A stretch of 64,000 nt of DNA from Devosia sp. MC521 (GTDB taxonomy: Bacteria; Pseudomonadota; Alphaproteobacteria; Rhizobiales; Devosiaceae): NCBI RefSeq assembly GCF_014127105.1, contig NZ_CP059902.1, positions 3,594,501 through 3,658,500 on the forward strand, read 5' to 3'. Both the position numbers and the translations under genes were made by a program. Each line of letters starts with the position of its first letter. Position 1 is the stretch's first letter. Below are positions 35,811 to 43,774 of the stretch, piece after piece. Under the pieces are notes generated by a model, which was not told the DNA's origin, did no database searches, and worked only from the letters and a program-made list of their open reading frames with translations.

Positions 35811-36794
35811 TTAACCCGCGTTTGGAGGACGACCAGTGCCGCGTGGCTGGGACGAACCCGCGCCAAAGGCTTCGCGGGCGATTTCGGCAATACCGCCGAT
35901 TGAGCCGATCACGCTGGCGGCTTCCACGGGCAGCATCAGAACCTTTTGGTTTGGCGAGGTGGCGATGCCCTCGAGGGCTTTGATGTAATTGTTGGCGACA
36001 AAATAATTGATCGCCTGCACGTCACCCGAAGCAATGGCCTCCGACACCAGCTGGGTCGCGCGCGCTTCGGCTTCTGCAGCGCGTTCACGCGCTTCAGCGT
36101 CGCGGAAGGCAGCCTCTTTGCGGCCCTCCGCTTCGAGCACTTGCGCCTGCTTTTCGCCTTCTGCTTTGAGGATAGCAGCTTGGCGACGACCCTCGGCTTC
36201 CAAAATTGTCGCGCGCTTTTCGCGCTCTGCCTTCATTTGGCGGCCCATCGACTCCACAAGATCCTTGGGTGGATCAATGTCTTTGATTTCGATGCGGGTA
36301 ATTTTAACGCCCCAAGGCGAAACGGCGGTGTCCACCACCCGCAACACGCGATCATTGATCTCATCGCGATGGCTGAGCAGCTCGTCGAGATCCATGGAAC
36401 CCATGACGGATCGGATGTTGGTCATGGTCAAATTGAGGATGGCATTTTCCAAGTTCGACACTTCGTAAGCAGCAGCTGCAGCATCGAGAATTTGGTAGAA
36501 TGTGACGCCGTTTGCCGTCACGGTCGCATTGTCGCGTGTGATCACCTCTTGATGCGGAACGTCGAGGACCTGTTCCATAACATTGAGCTTTTTGCCGATG
36601 ACATCGATAAAGGGCACGATCAAATTGAGCCCGGGCTTCAGTGTGCGAATGTAGCGGCCAAATCGCTCAATGGTGTAGTGATAGCCCTGCGGCACGGTCT
36701 TGGCGCCAGCAAACAAGACAATGATCAGCAGTATCGCAAGTGCGATTAGAACTGTGTTCAAACCGCCTAGGCCCAATTCATCCAACAATCCCAT
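35811..36794 (-). CDS. SPFH/band-7 (paraslipin, QmcA-like) membrane protein
   Basis: A 327-residue protein with one N-terminal transmembrane helix (about residues 12-30, [16 protein letters not shown]). The SPFH domain follows ([20 protein letters not shown], then [15 protein letters not shown]). After it comes a long charged coiled coil of repeated [19 protein letters not shown] type (about 185-240). A Gly/Pro tail closes it. Such proteins form scaffolds that recruit proteases or NfeD. Paired with the nfeD gene downstream. Confidence 0.9.
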   Translation of the reverse strand: MGLLDELGLGGLNTVLIALAILLIIVLFAGAKTVPQGYHYTIERFGRYIRTLKPGLNLIVPFIDVIGKKLNVMEQVLDVPHQEVITRDNATVTANGVTFYQILDAAAAAYEVSNLENAILNLTMTNIRSVMGSMDLDELLSHRDEINDRVLRVVDTAVSPWGVKITRIEIKDIDPPKDLVESMGRQMKAEREKRATILEAEGRRQAAILKAEGEKQAQVLEAEGRKEAAFRDAEARERAAEAEARATQLVSEAIASGDVQAINYFVANNYIKALEGIATSPNQKVLMLPVEAASVIGSIGGIAEIAREAFGAGSSQPRGTGRPPNAG

Positions 36795-36883
36795 CGCCGC
36801 GCTCCCATAACAAAAGTGCTGCCACGTTACCGCAGCAGCACTCTATTGGGGATAGGCTATTCGCTAAGATTTGCTGACCCTGG

Positions 36884-37735
36884 CTATTTGGCGTAGCCGC
36901 AACGGCCTGTCTGCTGCAGCGCTGGTATGGCGCGTGGATCACAGCCGGTCGACAGGAAGGTCATCCATTCGTTCTGTGAACCATAGAAGACGTTGCGATC
37001 CACCTCGCCCCGCACACCGGCCACAAGACCGGTCTGGGTATACTGCCAGAAGGTCCAAGGACGGTTCTTATAGCGCTCATGCGGCTCGGCAGCGGTGGAG
37101 CGCAGCCAGAAGCTATTGGGGAAGTACTCGCCTTCGAGAATGTCGCGGTGGAAGTTCATGTCAGTGTAGATGATCGGCAGCTTACCGCTATGGCGCTCCA
37201 TCACATCCAGCATCAGACGAATTTTTTCCAAGGCATCGGCCTTGCTCGGCTTGGTCTTGCAGCTCGAGTGATTGTTCCATTCGAGGTCTAGAACCGGCGG
37301 CAGTGCCGATGGGTCTGCTGGCACATTGGCAACGAACCAAGCGGCCTGCTCGGAGGCCAGCGAACACCATGTCATAAAGTGATAGGCGCCGCGTGGCATG
37401 CCAGCCTGAGCGGCGCGCTGCCAGTTCACGCGGAAGTCTGGGTCAAGATAGTCCTTGCCCTCGGTTGCTTTCATGAAAACGAATTGAATGCCAGCACCGC
37501 GAGCGCGAGGGAAATCGACGTTTTCCTGATAGCGCGCGACGTCAATGCCCTGCACCGGCATCGAGCGGGCTCGATCAACGGCCTTATGCGGACGGTTGTC
37601 GCCCGGAATGGCTCCATAGAGCCCACCGCCAGTAGCACAAGCAGCCAATGCAACGCCGACGAGGGCGAAGACAGCGCCTTTCGCAAGGGTGGAGAGGCGG
37701 GGAGATTTCAAAACCGGTTTCATCAATGAAGGCAC
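36884..37735 (-). CDS. GH25 lysozyme-like lipoprotein
   Basis: A 283-residue protein. N-terminal hydrophobic segment with a lipobox-like LVGVALAACATGG suggests lipid attachment at Cys. The GH25 fold begins with GIDVARYQENVDFPRARG (first Asp), continues with VFMKATEGKDYLDPDF, and holds the acid pair in PPVLDLEWN. YTDMNFHRDI and PWTFWQYTQTG are further GH25 signatures. It probably acts on peptidoglycan as N-acetylmuramidase. Stands alone upstream of the nfeD/SPFH pair. Confidence 0.88.
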   Translation of the reverse strand: MPSLMKPVLKSPRLSTLAKGAVFALVGVALAACATGGGLYGAIPGDNRPHKAVDRARSMPVQGIDVARYQENVDFPRARGAGIQFVFMKATEGKDYLDPDFRVNWQRAAQAGMPRGAYHFMTWCSLASEQAAWFVANVPADPSALPPVLDLEWNNHSSCKTKPSKADALEKIRLMLDVMERHSGKLPIIYTDMNFHRDILEGEYFPNSFWLRSTAAEPHERYKNRPWTFWQYTQTGLVAGVRGEVDRNVFYGSQNEWMTFLSTGCDPRAIPALQQTGRCGYAK

Positions 37736-37886
37736 ACGCTACGCACAACTTAAGCTGGCCTTTGTTTCAACATTTCTGGGTTAATGGAGTTTTAGGGTAA
37801 CCAATATGGCAGTTCGCATGGTTAATAGACCATATTGCGTTCTCTTTGCGTTCTGTTAGCCTGCCTTTGGCTAGGGGGACATACCT

Positions 37887-39012
37887 ATGGTGACACGCGT
37901 TGGCACCGTGGCGTTTCAGGGGATCGAAGCTGTTCCGATTGAGGTGCAGGTTCAGATAGCGCCGGGTTTACACCATATTTACATGGTCGGGCTGCCGGAT
38001 AAGGCCGTCAAAGAAGCCAGCGAGCGTGTCCGCGCGGCGCTCGTTGCCTCGGGACTTGGTCTGCCCGCCAAGCGCATTACGGTCAATCTGGCCCCAGCTG
38101 ATCTTCCCAAAGAGGGTAGTCACTACGACTTGCCGATCGCGCTGGCGATGATGGCAGCTATGGGCGCGATCCCCAGCGATGCGCTCGATGGCTATCTGGT
38201 CCTGGGGGAATTGGGGCTTGATGGCCGCATTTCTCATGTCAGTGGCATCTTGCCCGCCGCGCTTGCCGCCAGTGAAAAGGGCATGGGCGTTATTTGCCCC
38301 GCCGCCTCTGGTCCCGAAGCGGCCTGGGCGGGCGAAGACATTGATATTATTGCTGCCGATAGCCTCCTCGCGGTGGCCAATCACCTTGTTGGCCATCAAT
38401 TGCAGGCTCGGCCCAAACCCGCCCGCCAATCAGAAGAGCGCAGCAATTTGCCCGATCTCAGCGATGTGCGGGGACAAGCTGTCGCTCGTCGTGCCCTCGA
38501 AGTGGCCGCGGCTGGGGGGCATAATCTTTTATTCGTAGGGCCGCCCGGTGCTGGAAAATCCATGCTGGCGGCCCGCCTACCCTCTATTTTGCCGCCACTT
38601 AGTCCGCGAGAATTATTGGATATTTCCATGATCCAATCCATTTCCGGCGAGCTGGTCGGCGGCGTCCTCTCCGATCGTCGTCCCTTCCGCGCTCCGCACC
38701 ACTCTGCCTCGATGGCAGCCCTTGTTGGCGGCGGCTTGCGGGTGAAACCCGGAGAGGTAAGCCTTGCCCATAATGGCGTGCTCTTTTTGGATGAATTGCC
38801 TGAATTTGCGCCCAATGTTTTGGATAGTCTGCGTCAGCCTCTGGAGAGCGGCGAAACAGTCATCGCCCGGGCAAATGCCCGCGTCACCTATCCTAGTCGC
38901 TTCCAACTCATTGCCGCTATGAACCCCTGTAAATGCGGTTACGCCGGAACGCCGGGTCATATTTGTAAGCGTGGCCCGGCCTGTGCCGGTGATTACCAGG
39001 CCCGTATCTCTG
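37887..39012 (+). pseudogene. comM: comM (YifB-type Mg-chelatase-like ATPase), 5' part, interrupted by IS1
   Basis: The first 375 codons of ComM: the Lon-like N-domain (MVTRVGTVAFQGIEAVPIEV, GRISHVSGILPAALAAS) and the AAA+ domain with Walker A FVGPPGAGKSMLAARLP and Walker B GVLFLDELPEF. The sensor region IAAMNPCKCGY and a Cys-rich loop precede the break. ComM promotes branch migration in natural transformation and is widespread. The frame continues only 11 codons into the IS before TAG at 39045. The missing end resumes at 39799. Confidence 0.93.
39004..39012 (+). repeat. Left target-site duplication of the IS1 element
   Basis: GTATCTCTG, repeated exactly at 39799-39807 on the other side of the insertion. 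A 9-bp duplication is characteristic of IS1-family transposition. Confidence 0.88.
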
Positions 39013-39798
39013 GGGACTGTTTACAACTTGCTCATTTGGGATTCTAGTTTGATTGCTTGGGGGTGATTTGCCGGAGGGTTTGAGATGGATTGTCCAGATT
39101 GTTCTAGCACTGCCACGGTCAAGCGCGGCCTCAAGGCGGGTTACCAGCGATTTAGCTGTAAGCAGTGTGGTCGGTACTTTACTGATCGCGCCCCTAAATT
39201 CAGCGCTGAGACAAAAGCGCAGGCCGTTCAGATGTATCTCAACGGCACCGGCATTCGGGCCATTGGGCGCGTCCTTTCGGCCTCCCCAGCCGCGGTCCTT
39301 AAATGGATCCGCAAGGAGCACGACATCTTGCAAGAGCGGATTGCGGCTCAGCGCGGTACGCCAGCGAGCGGGCCCGATATTATTGAGATGGACGAGATCT
39401 ATACCTACGTCCAAAAAACAGCAGCGAGCGGTTATCTGGACCGTTTATAGCCGAAGACAGCGCCGCGTTGTTGCCCACCACATCGGTGACAAAGGCGTAG
39501 AAAGTGCGATCACGGCCTATCGCTTGGCCCTTCAGGCTGTGGGTGAGATCGGGGCCATCTTTACCGATGCCAACTCTTGTTACGCACTCGCTTTCAAGCG
39601 CAATGGCGTGACCGTGCCACATCTGGAAACAAAGGCGCAAACCCACCTGATTGAGTCCTCCAATTCCTCAATCAGGGACAATCTTGCGCGGTTCAATCGG
39701 CGGACAAAGCGCGTCTCCAAAACAGTGCAGATGCTCGAGATTACGCTCAATCTGTTCTTCAACAGACACCTCATAAGGAGTCCCAAATGAACAGTCCC
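39013..39798 (+). mobile_element. IS1-family insertion sequence in comM
   Basis: A 786-bp element flanked by 9-bp direct repeats. Terminal inverted repeats: GGGACTGTT at 39013-39021 and AACAGTCCC at 39790-39798. Inside these the left end has 11 extra bases (39022-39032, containing CAACTTGCT) before CATTTGGGA (39033-39041), while the right end joins TCCCAAATG (39781-39789) directly to AACAGTCCC. Since IS1 ends normally carry a CAACTT-type block, the right end looks like it lost 11 bases. The length, duplication size and transposase all fit IS1. Confidence 0.9.
39085..39790 (+). pseudogene. IS1-type transposase, split at an A6C run
   Basis: Frame one (39085-39450) starts MDCPDCSSTATVKRGLKAGY and has an InsA-type zinc finger (CPDC...CKQCGRYF), an HTH (RAIGRVLSASPAAVLKWIRK) and the first DDE aspartate in IIEMDEIYTYVQK. 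The rest of the DDE domain lies in the plus-one frame to 39790: TVYSRRQRRVVAHHIGDKG, second Asp in IFTDANSCYALAF, and Glu in THLIESSNSSIRDNLARF. The break is at CAAAAAACAG (39412-39421). IS1 uses an A6C slip, but in the minus-one direction; here one A must be lost, so this copy may be frameshifted, or depend on transcriptional slippage. Confidence 0.8.
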
Positions 39799-39807
39799 GT
39801 ATCTCTG
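39799..39807 (+). repeat. Right target-site duplication of the IS1 element
   Basis: GTATCTCTG, identical to 39004-39012. Removing the element plus one copy restores an uninterrupted comM reading frame (ISG-PFLDRIDI junction). Confidence 0.88.
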
Positions 39808-40208
39808 GCCCTTTTCTGGATCGCATTGATATCCGCATTGATGTGCCAAGCGTATCGGCCGCCGAGATGATCGGTGCCGTCGGGGAGGCCGAGTCTTCGG
39901 CCGTTGTGGCTAGCCGTGTGGCACGGGCAAGAGAGTTTCAGCGCCAACGCTATGACGCCGCTGGACACCCTGAGGTCCTCACCAATGCGTCAGCCACGTC
40001 AACGCTGATCTAGCGACTTGTTGAGCCTGATCGGGAAAGTCAAAACTTGCTGCTGCAAGCGGCAGACCGGTTCAATCTTTCGGCTCGCGCCTATCACCGC
40101 GTTCTCAAAGTCGCGCGGACCTTGGCTGATTTGGCTAGTTCTGAAAAAGTCTCTCGTCCGCATATCGCCGAAGCGCTGAGCTATCGATTGATCTTTGAAA
40201 CACGTTAG
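39799..40208 (+). pseudogene. comM: comM 3' part, with an additional in-frame TAG
   Basis: Continues the ComM protein in frame after the IS: PFLDRIDIRIDVPSVSAAEM, VASRVARAREFQRQRYDAAG, and the C-terminal helicase-like block RFNLSARAYHRVLKVARTLA ending HIAEALSYRLIFETR at TAG 40206. An in-frame TAG at 40011-40013 (ACG CTG ATC TAG CGA) interrupts the conserved region where other ComM proteins read through. The gene therefore carries two separate disabling changes. Confidence 0.88.
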
Positions 40209-40282
40209 CGTTTAGGCCGATACAAAGCAGTTGTTTAAGCTTTGGCCTTACCAGTTGAGGCCCGGCAATAAGGACGAATTGA

Positions 40283-40663
40283 ATGGCGAAAAAGCAGACG
40301 AGCAAGTTTCGCTATTTCTGCGTCGCAGCGCTGCTCTTGGCGCTCTGCTTTGGCCTTGTAACGTTCCGCCTGCCCTTCTGGGTCGCCGCACTGTATTTCG
40401 GCATGGGGCTCGTTAGTCTGGTGCTTTATGCCATCGACAAATCATCTGCGCGTGGGGGGCGTAGACGTATCCGGGAGCTGCATCTGCTGTTTGCGGACAC
40501 AGCGTTTGGTATTCTGGGCGGGCTACTCGGGCAGCAATTGTTTCGGCACAAAACGCAAAAGCAGCTTTTTGCGGTGTCGGCGCTCGCACTTACCGCGTTC
40601 CATTTACTGGTTATTTTCGCTGTCATTGAGATGACACCAGGGCCGGTGCGCTCGCTCAACTAA
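40283..40663 (+). CDS. DUF1294 family membrane protein
   Basis: A 126-residue integral membrane protein with four hydrophobic segments (about residues 12-28, 30-48, 72-88, 95-115). The conserved DUF1294 signature appears as YAIDKSSARGGRRRIRELHL followed by GGLLGQQLFRHKTQKQ. Function unknown. A tandem pair of parS-like sites follows its stop. Confidence 0.85.
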   Translation: MAKKQTSKFRYFCVAALLLALCFGLVTFRLPFWVAALYFGMGLVSLVLYAIDKSSARGGRRRIRELHLLFADTAFGILGGLLGQQLFRHKTQKQLFAVSALALTAFHLLVIFAVIEMTPGPVRSLN

Positions 40664-40668
40664 TGCCG

Positions 40669-40684
40669 TGTTTCACGTGAATCC
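40669..40684 (-). promoter_or_regulatory. parS-like ParB site, first of a tandem pair
   Basis: On the plus strand TGTTTCACGTGAATCC; on the minus strand GGATTCACGTGAAACA, the exact window consensus. 14 of 16 matches to universal parS. It is the only site in reverse orientation, and faces its neighbour at 40700. Confidence 0.82.
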
Positions 40685-40699
40685 AAAATTCCAAATCCG

Positions 40700-40715
40700 T
40701 GATTCACGTGGAACA
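40700..40715 (+). promoter_or_regulatory. parS-like ParB site, second of a tandem pair
   Basis: TGATTCACGTGGAACA, 14 of 16 matches to universal parS, centred 31 bp from the previous site, about three helical turns. It ends one base before the stop codon of the convergent WYL-type regulator gene. Confidence 0.82.
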
Positions 40716-41423
40716 TCAGGTGTTCCCTTCGGTGTACTTCACATCGTGCTCCCACGAGGCGCGCCATTCCTTTTCGAGCTGACCCCGTCGCTTGCCGTAG
40801 CGTTCTTCGGTGAGCTGAAGGCTGACAATGCGATCCGTGCGGAAGTTTCGGAAGGCGTTGCGTAGCAGGCACCACGCTGCAATGGTTTGTTTTCCTTCGT
40901 AAAACGCGAGCCCGACAGGCCAGATCGTCCTTGAACTCGCGCGCGCCTGCTCATCTTGGTAGTCGATGATGACAGCGCGCTCCTGCCGCACAGCTTGGCG
41001 AATATCGCCGAGCACGGGCACGGGTTTTCTCTGGCCCCAAATGGCGACGGGCCAAAGAGCGGTGTCGCTGATCCGATCGCGCAAATCATCCGGCGACGCG
41101 GTCGCAATTTTTGCCAAGGCATTGCGCGCGGCTGCACCCAAGCCATCATCGGGTTGCGCCTCGACCCAGCGTGCGCCGAGGACGAGTGCCTCTAGCTCTT
41201 CGGGCGTGAACATGAGCGGTGGGAGGAAAAATCCGGGTTTCAGCATGTAGCCAATTCCCGCTTCGCCATCGATTGGGGCGCCCAGCCCAATAAGGGTTTG
41301 GATGTCGCGATAAAGCGTGCGCACAGAGACTTTTTGTTCCTGCGCCAAAGCAGCGGCAGTAACCGGCATACGGTGACGCCGCAAGGCGTCCATGATCGAG
41401 AAAAGTCGCTCGGTCTTATCCAT
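40716..41423 (-). CDS. YafY-type HTH/WYL-domain transcriptional regulator
   Basis: A 235-residue protein. The N-terminal HTH_11 domain reads RLFSIMDALRRHRMPVTAAA and KVSVRTLYRDIQTLIGLGAP. The C-terminal WYL-type sensing domain includes VIDYQDEQARASSRTIWPVG and AAWCLLRNAFRNFRTDRIVS. Such regulators sense nucleic acid or stress signals, or control local catabolic genes. No adjacent partner gene makes the target obvious. Confidence 0.85.
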   Translation of the reverse strand: MDKTERLFSIMDALRRHRMPVTAAALAQEQKVSVRTLYRDIQTLIGLGAPIDGEAGIGYMLKPGFFLPPLMFTPEELEALVLGARWVEAQPDDGLGAAARNALAKIATASPDDLRDRISDTALWPVAIWGQRKPVPVLGDIRQAVRQERAVIIDYQDEQARASSRTIWPVGLAFYEGKQTIAAWCLLRNAFRNFRTDRIVSLQLTEERYGKRRGQLEKEWRASWEHDVKYTEGNT

Positions 41424-41510
41424 AGAGGCGTTCCCATATTCCGCTCCTGAGCAGTGTGGCTCAGGAGCGTAACGAAGGGAACGCTCAAATCTTGTCAGCA
41501 GAGCACTGCG

Positions 41511-42521
41511 TTAGGAAATTTCGATTTCGCACCAGTGGCTGTACGGCTTGTCCGGACCGCAAATGATATTGGGGAAATGCGGGTTGTGCAGCGCGTCGGC
41601 TGGGCACTGGTCTTCTAGGCAGAAGCCAGAGTGCTTGCCGTACATCTTGCCCTCAAGGCCCGGCATTTTCATGTCGGTCCATACCGCATTGTAGAACTGC
41701 ACGCCCGGACGATCCGACCACAATTTGAGGGTGAGGTCCTTGTCTGGCGAAACAACGGTTGCGAGCGGTTCGGAGAATTTTCTACCGTTATCAAGCACCA
41801 GCCCCATATCGTAATCGACCCCCGCGCCCTTTTCGTCGCGCATGGTGCGCGGCTTACGGAGATCGTAAATCGTGCCGCGCGAGGGGAGAATGGCGCCGGT
41901 TGGCGCCAGATCATCACCCAGGATCGTATAGGCGCTCGAGTTAATCTGAACGGTGTGGTCGAGGACCGTGTCGGTCGTGCCAAGATTGAAATACTGGTGC
42001 TGCACGAGGCTGATCGGCGTGTTGCGGTCCGTGGTGGCGCGAAGCTCCAACCGCAGGCGGTTTCCGATCAACGTATAGGTCGCATAAAAATTCACATTGC
42101 CCGGATAGCCCATGGCTCCATCGGGCGAGAAATGGCTGAAGCGAACCGAGTTGTTCGACGAATCAACTTGGCCCTGCCAGACCTGATGGCCCAAGCCATC
42201 GGTGCCGCCGTGCAGCTGTAGTTTGCCAACATTGGCTGCGAGTTGATAGGTCGTGCCATCGAGCTCGAAACTGGCGTCTTTAATCCGGTTGGCGACGCGT
42301 CCCGCGATCGCGCCGAAATGGGCGCCATGGTCCAGATAGGCCTCAAGATTATCGAATCCGAGAACGACGCTTCTCTCGCCCCCATTGACTGGAACGCGCC
42401 AATCGCGGACAGAAACGCCATAGCCGATAATATCGACAGAGACGCCGGTATCGCTGGTCAGGCGAAACTGATCGACCCTCTGGCCGCCGATTTCGCCGAA
42501 TTGTGAGACGGTTACGCCCAT
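41511..42521 (-). CDS. galM: Aldose 1-epimerase (mutarotase)
   Basis: Interconverts alpha and beta sugar anomers. 336 residues from ATG 42521 (MGVTVSQFGEIGGQRVDQFR). Catalytic residues are visible in GRVANRIKDASFELDG, QLHGGTDGLGHQVW, and SLVQHQYFNLG, with the catalytic Glu probably in FCLEDQCPAD. The frame upstream to 42614 is not supported by homology. It diverges from the LacI-type regulator and is close to the xylose genes, suggesting a role in pentose uptake metabolism. Confidence 0.93.
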   Translation of the reverse strand: MGVTVSQFGEIGGQRVDQFRLTSDTGVSVDIIGYGVSVRDWRVPVNGGERSVVLGFDNLEAYLDHGAHFGAIAGRVANRIKDASFELDGTTYQLAANVGKLQLHGGTDGLGHQVWQGQVDSSNNSVRFSHFSPDGAMGYPGNVNFYATYTLIGNRLRLELRATTDRNTPISLVQHQYFNLGTTDTVLDHTVQINSSAYTILGDDLAPTGAILPSRGTIYDLRKPRTMRDEKGAGVDYDMGLVLDNGRKFSEPLATVVSPDKDLTLKLWSDRPGVQFYNAVWTDMKMPGLEGKMYGKHSGFCLEDQCPADALHNPHFPNIICGPDKPYSHWCEIEIS

Positions 42522-42656
42522 AATGTCCTCCACTTTGGCACAAGGGTCTAGCTTTATTGTCTCTTCACCGCAACGGGACACTTGACCTTTGCTAGGCGCG
42601 CAACAACTCTGCAAAAGCAGACGCCAGTGTGGGGAAGCAGTTTGTCAGAGGAAAGC

Positions 42657-43685
42657 TTGAAACGTCGAGCAACTGTACATGACGTTGCTCGTGCAGCTGG
42701 CGTCTCTCTAGCGACTGTCGACAGGGTGCTTAATGGCCGCCCCGGGGTGCGCGCGGCAACAGCCACGAAGGTCGAAGACGCTATTGCCGAGATCGGGTTT
42801 ACCCGCGATCTCAACGCTTCCCTAATGGCTCGTGCGCGCGATCTGCACCTCGTTTTCTTCATCCCTGAAAGCACCAATGAGTTTATGGAGAGCCTTGCCG
42901 ACGCTGTGTCGCGGCGTGTTCTCTCTGCCCAATCGGACAGAATTCATCTCGAGTTGGTGCGCATTAAAGCGTTTGACGCGGTTGGTTTGGCGGAGCGCTT
43001 GGATAGGCTCGATCCCAAAACCACCGACTATGCCATTGTCGTTTCGGGCGATGAACCTGAGGTGATCGCGGCAATAGATGGCGCTCATCGTCGCGGCATT
43101 AGTGTCATTACGCTGGTTTCTGACCTGCCCTTGTCGGCGCGGCGGAATTTCATCGGCGTCGATAATGTTGCGGCTGGACGCACGGCAGCCTCGCTCATGG
43201 GGCGCTTCCTGCCCCAAGGGGGCAAGGTTGGGGTTATGGCGGGCTCGCTCCACCTGCGCGATCACCTGGATCGTCTCGAAGGGTTTCGGAGTGTGATCGC
43301 ATCCGAGTTTGCACACATCGAACTTATTGGCCCCAAAGAAGGCCATGATGAGCGCAGCTTAACGCAAGCCTATGTCGCAGAACTTATCAAAGAAAATGAG
43401 GGACTTGCCGGCATTTACAATTTGGGTGCAGGCAATGCTGGTCTGGTCGCTGCGCTAGAGGCTTCCGGTCGCGGTGGTGATATCAAAGTGATCACCCACG
43501 AACTGACCGGGCCAACACGTTTGGGGCTCATGGGTGGAACTATCGATGTGGTTCTGGATCAGAACCCTGATGGTGAGATTCGTGAAGTTATTGCCGCTGC
43601 GCGCAGCCTAACCTTGTCGGGTGCTCGACCTGTACAGAGCGAGTCTATTGAATTAGCGATTTTCCTTCGCGATAATTTGCGCTAG
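42657..43685 (+). CDS. LacI-family transcriptional regulator
   Basis: DNA-binding domain KRRATVHDVARAAGVSLATV then DRVLNGRPGVRAAT. The C-terminal part is a periplasmic-binding-protein-like sugar sensor (residues about 65-335). No ATG is available: I chose TTG 42657 because GAGGA at 42650-42654 precedes it and it gives the usual short N-terminus (342 residues). TTG 42582 and TTG 42642 are alternatives. Its position between galM and xylBA makes it the likely regulator of this sugar module. Confidence 0.88.
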   Translation: MKRRATVHDVARAAGVSLATVDRVLNGRPGVRAATATKVEDAIAEIGFTRDLNASLMARARDLHLVFFIPESTNEFMESLADAVSRRVLSAQSDRIHLELVRIKAFDAVGLAERLDRLDPKTTDYAIVVSGDEPEVIAAIDGAHRRGISVITLVSDLPLSARRNFIGVDNVAAGRTAASLMGRFLPQGGKVGVMAGSLHLRDHLDRLEGFRSVIASEFAHIELIGPKEGHDERSLTQAYVAELIKENEGLAGIYNLGAGNAGLVAALEASGRGGDIKVITHELTGPTRLGLMGGTIDVVLDQNPDGEIREVIAAARSLTLSGARPVQSESIELAIFLRDNLR

Positions 43686-43696
43686 ATAGCGCTATC
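43685..43696. promoter_or_regulatory. Palindrome, candidate LacI-type operator
   Basis: GATAGCGCTATC is a perfect 12-bp palindrome starting at the last base of the regulator stop codon and 79 bases before xylB. LacI-family operators are typically palindromes centred on a CG, often AGCGCT, as here. No second copy was seen in the galM/regulator spacer, so this is a suggestion only. Confidence 0.35.
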
Positions 43697-43774
43697 GATG
43701 TCAGCGGTGCGCTCCAAAAACGGAGCATTGGGAGTTGGGATGTTTTTGTTGATTGCTTCTGAGGTACGTGCCTC

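Noticed and set aside
42609-42620. Short repeat CTGC-AAAA-GCAG as LacI operator
   Set aside because: Only 4-bp arms and no CG centre; weaker than the palindrome at 43685.
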